Positions 12,661-22,309 of a stretch of 64,000 nucleotides of DNA are shown one piece after another; the first letter of the stretch is position 1, and the number at the start of each line of letters is the position of its first letter. The position numbers were made by a program, and so were the translations under genes. The notes below the pieces were generated by a model. It was not told the DNA's origin and did no database searches. It saw only the letters and a list, made by a program, of their open reading frames with translations. Source of the stretch: Parus major (Eukaryota; Chordata; Aves; Passeriformes; Paridae); contig NC_031774.1 in assembly GCF_001522545.3 (NCBI RefSeq), forward strand, positions 47,313,423 to 47,377,422, given 5' to 3'.

Positions 12661-12800
12661 ATTATATATTATATATTATATATTATATATTATATATTAT
12701 ATATTATATATTATATAGTATATAGTATATAGTATATAGTATATAGTATATAGTATATAGTATATAGTATATAGTATATAGTATATAGTATATAGTACAT
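12661..12800. repeat. Two-phase heptamer array: (ATTATAT)8 then (AGTATAT)10
   Basis: Eight exact ATTATAT units (12661-12716) are followed without a phase break by ten exact AGTATAT units (12717-12786 and 12787-12793 inclusive of the tenth) and a variant AGTACAT (12794-12800). The two units differ only at the second base (T to G). The array is flanked by TATATATAT on both sides. A single substitution in one unit followed by expansion explains the pattern. The array is long, fully AT-rich in its first half and likely to melt easily or extrude cruciforms. Confidence 0.97.
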
Positions 12801-14036
12801 ATATATATTATAGTTATAATTGTGCACATATATACAAGTATGCATAACAATTTAATATATTTAAATTTATTAAAGATTTTTTAATCCAGAAACTTTGTAG
12901 CTGGCCTGCTATCAGCCTCAAAACTCAGAAGTTCTTGGTTAGAACCTAAGACAATTAAATTTACATTAAAATCTGAATTTAAAAGTATTTGGCCATTACC
13001 TTTACCTTAAGTCTTTAGGGCTCCAACTTGCAAAATTTTCTCTGCAGCTACAAGATCTCCAGGCATTGCTTTTCAATGAAAGCTGAGAATCACAGGTAAT
13101 GAGATGGAAAAATACCAAACATCATGAGACTTGTAATAAAATGATGAATGTTGGAAGCACTGCTGTAGTCTTGCTTTCAGAATGTGATTCTTGTAAAGCA
13201 CAAAATAGTTCATGCTAAACCAGTTTTTTCATATTTATATCTCTACATTTGGTGCTTACACTGGTAGGCTGAGAGTTTTTTGGCTGTTTTTTTCATAACA
13301 GAGCAATTTACATAGTCAACACAGCAAACTTCAGTTCCTAAAAACTAATTATATATCAAAGACTGAGGAAGAAAAATTGTCTATTTTTCTGAAATATGAC
13401 TCTTCTTCCATCTTGCTATGTCTTTGATCTGATTTTTCATCCTGAGGTCTTACCTTACGTGACCCCGCTGTGGTAGGAACACAGCATTTCTTCTAAAAGG
13501 AGAAAAGTGCTTTGTGGGTGGCAATATTTTCCCAGAAAGGGAAAAAGTTGCAAGTGTCAAGCCAGGAAGGAAGGAAAAGACATCACATATTTGGAGCACC
13601 ACAGGCAATAAATTTATTGTCAGTAGTCAGGTTCAAATCGCATCATCTAGGGAAAAGTTCCCAATAGAACCACAGTGCAGATGAGGAAATAATTTGGGTC
13701 ACTCATGTTCTGACATTTTTATGAATTTAATTTAAGGTGACAAGAAGAGACCTAGTAAAAATGGCTGAATTCCTACAAAAGGGGAAAAAAAAACAACATA
13801 AAAGAAAATGAAACACTTTTTTTCAGAAGGAAGTCTTTCATGGCCGTTGGTGTGTTTCTATGTTCCTAGCTAAAAGTATTCATACAAATATTTCAGTAGT
13901 GGCACAATGAGAAAAAAACAGTCAAAAACATTTTGAGTAGCCTGATCTGAATTACTTTTAGATTAAAAGTGACATTGAAGTCTGAACTTAAAACTGAACA
14001 AGGTAATGGGGGCTTTCAGTTTGATACATTTCTTTT
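12801..14036. other. Unique AT-rich sequence
   Basis: No gene or clear repeat. A single tRNA B-box-like word at 13630-13641 was examined and rejected. Confidence 0.5.
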
Positions 14037-14100
14037 GTGATCTTGGGCAAGTCAAGTGATTTAGTATTTACTGTATTTTTAAGCTCAAATTTCCAAGCAG
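14037..14100 (+). mobile_element. Possible MIR (CORE-SINE) remnant
   Basis: GTGATCTTGGGCAAGTCA (14037-14054) matches the highly characteristic MIR motif GTGAYCTTGGGCAAGTCA. Further on, CTCAAATTTCC resembles the CTCAGTTTCC that follows in MIR, but with about 14 extra bases between the two. MIR elements spread early in amniote and mammalian ancestry and survive in small numbers in birds. Only the core is recognisable, so boundaries are approximate. Confidence 0.5.
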
Positions 14101-14442
14101 AGATAGCTTACTTCTGCATGGAGAAGAAATCTGATGCCTTCAGAAGGGCGTCCAGCTTTCTATACTAGCATTGCCTTTGTGTCCTTAAAGGAAGCTGTAC
14201 TTTTTAATTTTATTTCCCTGTCCTTCCTTTTTCTCCCCTCTCCCATTGATATATATTTCATGGGATTTTAAATTCCCATTTAAAAGGGAAGGAAGAAGAT
14301 CCTAAGTGATGTATTTGAGATAAGGAAGGCTCTTTGGGCAAGGATTGGTAACCACTTGCTGGGCTGTATTAGTGAGTGCAGTGTGTAACGCAATGGGTGT
14401 GATTATTCTTTTCCCTGAGGCACAAGTGTGATCAAACAGAGG
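14101..14442. other. Unique sequence between MIR-like fragment and CR1
   Basis: Nothing recognisable. A pyrimidine-rich stretch lies at 14215-14245. Confidence 0.5.
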
Positions 14443-14865
14443 GTGCTGTGTCCAGTTTGATGCCCATCAGCATGAGAAAAAATTTGAACTAGTCCAATGG
14501 AGGGCCAACAATATTATCAAGGAGATGAAGCACATGGTGTACAAGGAGAGCTTAAAGAAATGGGTTTATTTAACCTAGAGAAAAGAAGGCTTATAGGAAA
14601 TCTAATTGTTTCCTTTAGCTTCATAGTTATGGAGGAGATGGAGAAAGACCCTTCTCCAAGGTGCAGAGAAGAGGCCAAAAGGTAGCAAAGAAGTTGTAAC
14701 AAGAGAAATTTCAGTTAGATAGAAGAAAAAATTCCTCACAAAACTGTTACCCAGAGAGATTGGGGCATCTGCATACCTGTAGAACTTGATAAAAACCTGA
14801 GCAACAAAATTAGCCCTGCTTTGAGTGGAGATATAGATCAGATGTGATTATGATTAATAAAATCT
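14443..14865 (+). mobile_element. CR1 LINE fragment, plus orientation, strongly diverged
   Basis: The order of CR1 3'-region landmarks is preserved: GTGCTGTGTCCAGTTTGATG, then AGGGCCAACAA, then a copy of the 'ggagagctTAAAGAA..GGGTTTATTTAACCTAGAGAAAAGAAGGCT' region, and AGAAAAAATTCCTCACAAAA. Many substitutions relative to the remembered consensus indicate an old insertion. The 3' end is indistinct (a degraded tail near 14850-14865). The plus-strand open frame of 62 codons inside it is fortuitous. Confidence 0.85.
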
Positions 14866-17800
14866 CCTTTTCATCCTCAAGATAGATGTTCATTGTTTGT
14901 TGAGGTTTTTGTTTTTAATTCTATACTATTAGAACAAATTAATTTCCGCATTTTCTTTGGAAGCATCATGATGGTATTTTCTTTAAGCGTTACTACTGAA
15001 TTTATTGTGCAACCTTCACTGCAGTCCAGGGTGTGATGAAGGTCTTTAGAGATATACATAAGCAAGGTTCAAACTACTGTGCTCAAGACCTACTAGCTGA
15101 TTAGTTGCATCAACACAGAGAAACTAACATTATTCTTCAGATATTTGGAGTAATTCATGATGCTAGGTTTTGCAAAGGGATTGTTTTCATGTTACCAAGG
15201 CCATGCATATTATCTAAGACATCTGGCTTGTAATCACACCTTTGACTGACAGGTGTTAACAAAGTTGTTCTGGCACTACCTTCAATAAAGGTCTCCCCTG
15301 AAGAGTGCCTAGAAAATGGGTTCCTGTCTATTTGTCCAGAAGCAGACCCTTAGGTACCAGGAACAAATAGATGAGTTGTCTTCTTGTAAAGCACTGACAG
15401 TACTGCAACTTTGTGTGGAGTCTTTAGTTTTGCTTGCTAATTCCAGAGGCAGCACATGCTGGGTACTTATTCAGCAGTCCAGTTGCCATCATGACACTCG
15501 GCTGTTCTGCCTTCTCTGAGGTATCAAAAAGTTTCAGCGGTATCTTCTCAGGAGACTTGGAAAGCTGTGAGGGAAGGCTTAATATCCACTGAGCAGCAAA
15601 GGGTCTGACATTCCCCAAGTAAATTCTTGATATGGCCTTAAGGAATAATGTCCTTAAAATTTTGAGAGAAATTAAAAAATTAAAATAAATGAAAGCATCT
15701 GAAGAACTTGTGATGTACTCACTAAGAAGCAGAGATTATTTAAGGAACTTGGTGAGGATTGCTCTGGACTACCCATCCTACCACACTGGTACCACAATTT
15801 TTATTGCTGAAGTTATATTCAACTTCTAGATAAGCCAGTCCCTTGGTTTCCACTGGATGGAGCACTGGATTTGCATCTTTACAACTTCAGTGGGTGAGGT
15901 CTGAGGTGCTTTTGAGCTCCTAGGTAAGCAATCAAAGGCATCACTATTGTCGTAGGACATTGGCCCATGCCTTTTGCAGTGGCTGCTCTTGAGGGGGGCA
16001 CACATGCCAAGAGGGGCCAGCACTGTTCCCAGTGCAGCACCGTCATTTCAGATGATCTGCAGCTCCCCATCCGCAGCCAGAGCTCTTGTCAAACAGCTGG
16101 CAAGTCCCTGTGGCCTGCTGGGGGGTCAGTCACCCACAGACCTGAATTCATTGCTGCAGTAACTGCACAAAGGATTCCCCCATGCCCATTTAGTCTGAGC
16201 AGAAAGCCATGAGATCTCGAGCCATGACAGAGATGGGTTCAAAAACTGTCTGATGAAGCAACTGAAATTGTCTGGTGGACAGGAATTATTGGCATCATGA
16301 GAAGATTTTAAGGCCCCATGTGAGCATATGATGGATCTAGGAGGAAAATCTGGCTCTGTGGAAGACCACAGACTGGCTAGAATAATTTCACACCAATCTT
16401 ATCAAAAGTGACTGTGAATTCTTGATTTAGTTGGGTAAAATTTTAAGGCAAGGAGTTGCAGTGCATTGCAATTGCATGAGCCCCACTGAACTCTGGTCAA
16501 GGCATCAAGTTTCTGAGAGTTGTAGACAACACCTGAGTTACTGCTAGTCAGACTGGATTTTCTCCTTTTTTTTCTGACTAACTGTCCAGAATTTTCTGAG
16601 TGAATGAATAGCCAGCCATTTTCTCAAGTGAATAAGCCAAAGCAGATTCTAAGATGCTCCACTTTAGAAATTACTATGATCACTAGATATAAAAACTCTT
16701 TTCTTGGTAAATAGTGGCTTTTCTTAGAGGCATAATTCTGAATATCATTTTACTCTTGGTGATGATTAAATTTTCAGATTTCGACACCTCAACAATTGAC
16801 CTTGATCAAGGTTCTGAATTGCCCGTCATGTGAAAAGAGCTTTAGACACCAAGCAATTATTTAGTGATAGCCATCAGGATAAAGATTCACTGAAAAGGAA
16901 AATAGAATGTGTGCACATCTCAAATAGCAAGTGCAAAAAATATAATCAAAGTCAAAACTTAATTTGCATGTGTCCACAACTCTGCACTGTAACTTTTCCC
17001 ACCACAATTTCCCTGTATGGGAACATAGCAAAGGTAAAATTTAAGACTTCAAAATAAAATTACATCTTTTCAATAGCTATCATGAAAAGATGATGAGCTG
17101 AAATCTAATGTAAAATCAAATTAAAGCATATTATAATGCAAATTCCATTTACATTTTGCACATTTTAATACCTTGACTATTTAAGGTAAAGAGACAGTAT
17201 TCCACTTAGATACAGCTACTTCTGAAATCTGAGAAAAAGCACAATGCACTTGCTTCTCTTCACAAGCAATTGTGGTGTATTCAGGTAGAGCCAGGATACC
17301 TGTTAAATTTGTTACATTGTAAGAAAGCTGACTACAGGTTTTGAGTCCCTTTCTTTGTTAAAGAAAGGTTTATGAGGTCTCAAACTGAAACTCTTCAAGG
17401 TGAAACAGAAATTCTGAAACCACTTAGGAGGATTCATACAAAGAAAAGTCCTGCCCATGTGTCAAAGAGGCTTTTAAATATTCAGCCTAATAGCAGGAAA
17501 AGAAGAAAATATCACTCATTGAACATTATTGATCATCACAATATCTCTCTATAGATCAGTAGAAAGCATCCCCCTCTTTCAAGCAACAGCATATGGAATT
17601 AGCAATATGCTTTCATATTCAAATATGAGAAAGGCTTTTCTGATAATGTCTTCATGCATTTCAGTTGAAAAGGGCAACATCTCTGCTTATCTGTTTCACT
17701 GTGCAGGAAGTTTAACAAGTCTGGTGCCATATCTGAATTGTCATTTGTTAAGTGAAAAACTCAGCAGTATGTAATAAAACATTCATATTCCTTGTGGCAG

Positions 17801-18360
17801 TGAGGAAAATCTCAAGTGTGTGTCTCAAGTATTTGGTGCAGTGACACATAAGAACAGATATAGCTTAAAGAGGGACAAACTCCTTGTGTCAGCGAGCTGC
17901 TACCTGCACCCACTGACTTTACAGGACAGACTAGTGTCATGAAGTGAGGGGCTGGACCACGGGGTCAAGCAGCACGGATGAGTTAATGTGCATTGTAGTT
18001 AGGGGACACTAGATTTCTTTAGTTACATCCCATCTGGAAGAGACCACAGAGCAAAAACAAGCAAGTCTCACTCCTGCAAGAGAAGAGCAATTGTATAATT
18101 TCATGCAATGGAGCTCTCTGTATTGACATAACAGCACATAGCTCCACTTGAAGTCCAGCCTTGGTAGTCAGAAAAGTGAAGAACACCGACCAACATGTGT
18201 GCATGCCAACAGATAGAGAGAAGGCTTCTGAGGACTCAGAATAGGGCTCTGGGTGAACCTGGGGCACAGGACACTTGGGTTCCAAAAGCACCCACCACTG
18301 ATCTCCCTGTAGAGAACACAGCTCTCCCTTCCAATCCTAGAAAGATGAGGACAAACATTT
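14866..18360. other. Unique sequence, no gene seen
   Basis: About 3.5 kb without recognisable genes or repeats. A moderately GC-rich patch at 15950-16160 has overlapping open frames on both strands with no family resemblance. A possible box C/D snoRNA at about 15033-15100 was rejected. Confidence 0.5.
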
Positions 18361-18620
18361 TAGAAGGGCCTGTAGGGATTGGACAAAGGCTAAGGTTTTA
18401 GGCTTGGACAATGATTTAGATGTAAGAAAAAGTTTTTTTACAATCAGAGTGATGAAACACTGGTAGTTCAAACACCCAGAAAAGTGACAGATGCCCTGTC
18501 TCTGGAAACATTCAACATCAGGCTGGATGTGGCTCCCAGCAACCTCATCTTGTTGAAGAGACTCATTGCAGAAGGGTTAGACTAGATATTTTTAAACTGG
18601 CTATTCCATGACTTTATGAT
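18361..18620 (+). mobile_element. CR1 LINE 3'-end fragment, plus orientation
   Basis: Landmarks of the CR1 3' region appear in order: GGATTGGACAAAGGCTAAGG, a 'gatttagatgTAAGAAAAAGTTTTTTTACA' segment, GTGATGAAACACTGG, GCCCTGTCTCTGGAAACATT, CAGGCTGGATGTGGCT, GGGTTAGACTAGATATTTTT, and a terminal CTATTCCATGACTTTATGAT matching the repeated ATTCTATG-type tail. The copy is 5' truncated and moderately diverged. Confidence 0.9.
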
Positions 18621-18963
18621 CAGGTGAAGAGCAGGCTATCTCTGAAGCCCCAGGCCTGTTGAGGTCTTCAGTACCTCCCCTTAGGCTGCAAAGGAACACC
18701 TGTTTGGTACTGAGCTTCCTGTGGACATGCCACTCTCATTCTCCAGAAAGAACATAATTTCTACAATGCCCCACTTCCTTTCATCAAAGATTGAAATACT
18801 TGAGTAGAATCAGGCCTACCTGCTTCTTTTGGGAGACCATTATGCATGATGCACTCTAAAGTGTATCAGCTTGGCCAGGAAAGCCCATCATTTAAAGTCT
18901 CATTTTCTTGTGAGTTCCTTATATTTTGCAATGACAAAAACAAGTGATTACAACTACCCAAAT
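18621..18963. other. Spacer between two CR1 copies
   Basis: About 340 bases of unique sequence with no recognised feature. Confidence 0.5.
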
Positions 18964-19280
18964 GGAGGTTGTAGTAAGGTGGGGGTTGGTCTCTCCTCCC
19001 AGGTAGCAAGAAATAAGACAAGAGGTAATTTCCTGAAGTTGTGCCAGGGGAGGTTTGGTTAGGATATTAGGAAAAATTTTGTCATGGAGAGGGAGGTCAA
19101 ACATCGAATGGGCTGCCCAGGGAAGTGTTGGATTCACCAGCCCTGAAAGTGTTTCAAAAATGTGTGGATGTTGTGCTTAGGAACATGGTTTAGTGGTGGA
19201 CCGGGCAGTGCTGAGTTAATGGTTGTACTAGATGGTCTTAGAGATTTTTTTCAGTCTTAATGATCCTATAATTCTATATC
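18964..19280 (+). mobile_element. CR1 LINE 3'-end fragment, plus orientation
   Basis: A well-preserved CR1 3' segment: GGAGGTTGTAGTAAGGTGGG, GTTGTGCCAGGGGAGGTTTG, GGATATTAGGAAAAATTTTG, GGGCTGCCCAGGGAAGTG, GGAACATGGTTTAGTGGTGG and GTACTAGATGGTCTTAGAGA, ending in CTATAATTCTATATC-like tail sequence. It differs in subfamily from the copy 340 bases upstream, so the two are separate insertions and not one broken element. Confidence 0.95.
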
Positions 19281-20198
19281 TGTTGAAACCAGTAAATGTT
19301 TTCTCAGAGGCTCATCTTCAGTTCAGCTTTTTACTTCAAGTCCTTTTCCCTTAGCAATGATTTCAGTTAATATGAGGTGTCTTCACAATGATTCATAGAC
19401 CTAACCTTCGCCTGAGACTCTAAAAATGTCTTTTCAAGGTTTTTTTATTATCTCCCTTAGTCTAAAGACCAGCTCTAGGTGACTGCTTCTCCTTCTGTGA
19501 GACTGCAACATCATGACTGCAGCCAGTCATCCTGGCATTCCTGTGCTCCAAAGGTGAGATCCTTAGCAAATCTATTTTCTAGAATGTTAGTGAGATAGTG
19601 CTTTGCCAAGTTATTCTTCCCCTTCACAGCGGGAAGACATTGCTATTTTCCTTTTCTGAATTCAATTATATATTGAATTCTACATAACCCAACCAATACT
19701 CAGTGGTTATTCTTTCTCCTTGTCACCCAAAGTACTCCCAACAGAGTAACTTCACCTTCACTTCTCTATGCAACTTAAATTCTTTCCTTTGAGTTCTTTC
19801 TTTTGGCTTTAATTCAAATAATCTGACCTTTTTTCAAAAAGACTTATTTCAAAGACTTTTTGAAAATGAAGGATGAGGACGCTTCACATTAATCTATTTT
19901 TTTTTTCTAAAATCTCATTATAATGGGCTACCTATTTAACATAACTCATGGTTTTTTGATCCCACACAGGTTTTCTCTAACAATGTTTTTCCTGCTGTCA
20001 GCTGGGCTGCCCTTTGCAACAAAGCATCCCACTTATCAGTCCCAAGCAATGAATAAAGCTTTAGCAAAGTTTATCTGCAGAACCATATACAGACACACAA
20101 CTAAACTAATATAATAACAGAAAACACAAACTAATATTTATGCTTTACATATGTTAAACCTTATCATCCATCTATATTTATTCTCACTTTTCCCTACT
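19281..20198. other. Unique AT-rich sequence
   Basis: No gene. It includes a 23-nt hairpin (19658-19680) listed separately and pyrimidine-rich stretches. Confidence 0.5.
19658..19680. repeat. Short hairpin, 9-bp stem
   Basis: GAATTCAAT and ATTGAATTC flank the loop TATAT, giving two EcoRI-type hexamers in inverted order. Probably incidental. Confidence 0.8.
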
Positions 20199-20224
20199 GA
20201 TTAAACCTACTAGTAGGTTTAATC
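20199..20224. repeat. Perfect 26-bp palindrome
   Basis: GATTAAACCTACT (20199-20211) is followed immediately by its exact reverse complement AGTAGGTTTAATC (20212-20224), with no spacer. A 13-bp perfect half-site without loop is unlikely by chance in 64 kb. Symmetry stops exactly at both edges. It could be a dimeric protein-binding site or the scar of a small inversion or duplication. Confidence 0.95.
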
Positions 20225-20739
20225 CACTTAATATCTGTTTCTCACTGTCTGTGACAGTAAAATAAGGACACAAGGACAACAATATTACCTACCACATGGT
20301 CTTTAAGACTCATGGAAAATTCCTGAAAGTGAGAATTTTTCTGCAGAAATAAATGGCAAGATCTGCTTGTGACATTAGCAGGATCCTCCACTATGCTAGC
20401 AATGTGCTCAGTTAAACTCCTTAAAGTTGCACCATTACAGGAAACATTCAAATTCAAGAGTTTGTCCTTCTAAACTGACTTGTTAGAGTTTGTTTTTGTT
20501 CATTTTCACCAGTCACAAGAATTGTTTCTAAACATTAAAAAGTGTATAAACTAACTTTTAATTTAAAACACTCCTGCAGAAAAAGTGCCCAAGGAAAATA
20601 GTTATTCCATGCACAATAGTGACACAGTGACTTACAATGACTAATTAATGAGAACACCTGGAGTATCTTTCAGAGCTAAACTGGAAACAAAATACTGGAG
20701 ATTAGGTTTTCAAGCTACTGGTGGTCCCAACTAATCTCT
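20225..20739. other. Unique AT-rich sequence
   Basis: Nothing recognisable. Confidence 0.5.
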
Positions 20740-21010
20740 TTCAGGTGTAAACCACAGTGTACGTGGAAAGCAAATTCTGACTCATTCCTGCGAGACAGGA
20801 GGTCTTCGGGCTAATAATTGCAGTATGTAGTTTCCATAAAATTTACGAGGTTGGCTTTAAGTTTTAGTAGTGGCAGGCCTGCAATAAATGCCAATGAGGT
20901 CCATCAAAATGAGTATTTGTGTGTGTCCTCATAAAAATAGATCAACCTTTTTAACAGACTCCATGCAGAGGAATTTGTATAATTACAACACATATCTACA
21001 GCTTTAGAGT
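20740..21010. promoter_or_regulatory. Candidate conserved non-coding element
   Basis: Repeat-free AT-rich block that retains CpGs (20762, 20791, 20806, 20844) in an otherwise CpG-depleted window, and carries CTAATAATTG (20811-20820), a homeodomain-like word. These traits are typical of vertebrate regulatory elements under constraint. No transcript or orthologue evidence is available here, so this is inference only. Confidence 0.25.
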
Positions 21011-22282
21011 CCTTTCCACACCAAAACCAACATGCTAAGTCATAAATGCAGAGGAAAAATAAACACAGGAACATAATAAAAGAGATTTGGTTGGGTTAAG
21101 TCATTCTGTCTCAGCTGCCATGCTGTAGCTAACAGAATTTCCACTAGGGGTGGGCAAAGGGATTATTTTCCCTGTTTGTCAGCTCTCCCCTCACCTTTGC
21201 CTCTTGCACTCTTGGGAATGGCAAACAAGTCTGTTCACATAAAGGAGAGGAAAGGGACAACCAAAGGAGGAAGGGTCCCACCACACATGCATACATTAAT
21301 TTCCAGACCATGCATTAACTCTTATCCTGCTGGTCTTGATGGAAATGCTCAACAAGGAATGAGAGATGCTAGGCAGCCCAAAAGAAAGGACAAATTAAAT
21401 TTACATCTTGTTCATTGTGTCTATAACTTGCCAGTTCCATGGTCACAGCTGAATTGTCAACTCCAAGTAATAAAATATGGTTTATGTCTGAGATTCCCCA
21501 CCATGCCAAGTTTCCACAGAGTTCAGCTGAAGTGGAAAGGCGGTTATGATTCACTGATTCTCTCCCCAGCCCAGCCACAGCTCTCATCCTCATGAATTAT
21601 CCCTTCCAACAGAGAAGAACTGGAGTGTTATGTGTCACAATTCTCAGTCCAAGGCTACCTCTGCTGCCAGGGACTAGACCCACGGAGCATGGAAGCAGGG
21701 CTGTCTGGAGGGATGAGGGGCAGAAGCCAGGGAAAGTGCTACTTGGAGGACTAGATGCATTTTACTCTTCCTAATAAGAGTGGGGCAAGGGCTTATAAGT
21801 GTTTATACATCTAAAAGCACAGATGGGCATTTAGTGAGATTTTCAAAAATTCCTATGACTTTTATAGGAGTTGGGAAATGTTAAAAGATCAAGAGGCCCC
21901 TCTCTACACCTTTAGTTTTCAAGTATTCATAAAGGCTCTGGTCTAAAAATCAGCCAGTGCTTTCCAAATTGGCCTTGTTTTTAAGCAATTTCCATTGCCA
22001 TAGCATTGCATTGTTTTAAATGGATTTAATGCATTCCACTTTTGTCTAACAGTCAGAAAACAGAGACTATGTGTGGAACTCGGTTTGATTTACTCTAGGC
22101 ATCTGAAAATGAAGGGTGAGTGAGTCTCAGTTAGTTGCTGATCTACCTACTGAGAGAGCAGACACATGGGAAATGGATGAGTCTATTCCCGGAGGTGTCT
22201 GTCTCTTGCCCTTGACCAGAGAGGGAGCACAAACTCAGATTAGACATCTAATTTGTAATAGCTGAAGCCAGATGAGATGAAT
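21011..22282. other. Unique sequence, no gene seen
   Basis: A plus-strand open frame of 139 codons (21176-21595) is the longest here. It resembles no family, lacks recognisable splice context and overlaps an open minus-strand frame. It is not called as a gene. Confidence 0.5.
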
Positions 22283-22309
22283 TCCTCCTCCTCCTCTTCC
22301 TCCTCCTCC
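22283..22309. repeat. Interrupted (TCC)n trinucleotide repeat
   Basis: Pyrimidine-only run of TCC units with one TCTT interruption. On the minus strand it encodes a glycine-rich run in a fortuitous open frame. Confidence 0.9.

Noticed and set aside
12661..12800. Regular array considered as CRISPR
   Set aside because: Units of seven bases with no spacers; a simple tandem repeat in vertebrate DNA.
13630..13641. tRNA B-box-like word GGTTCAAATCGC
   Set aside because: No A box at the right distance upstream, no cloverleaf arms and no terminator downstream.
15033..15100. Box C (GTGATGA) and box D (CTGA) 58 bases apart, resembling a C/D snoRNA
   Set aside because: No terminal stem pairs the flanks, and internal C'/D' boxes are absent. 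Both words are common by chance.
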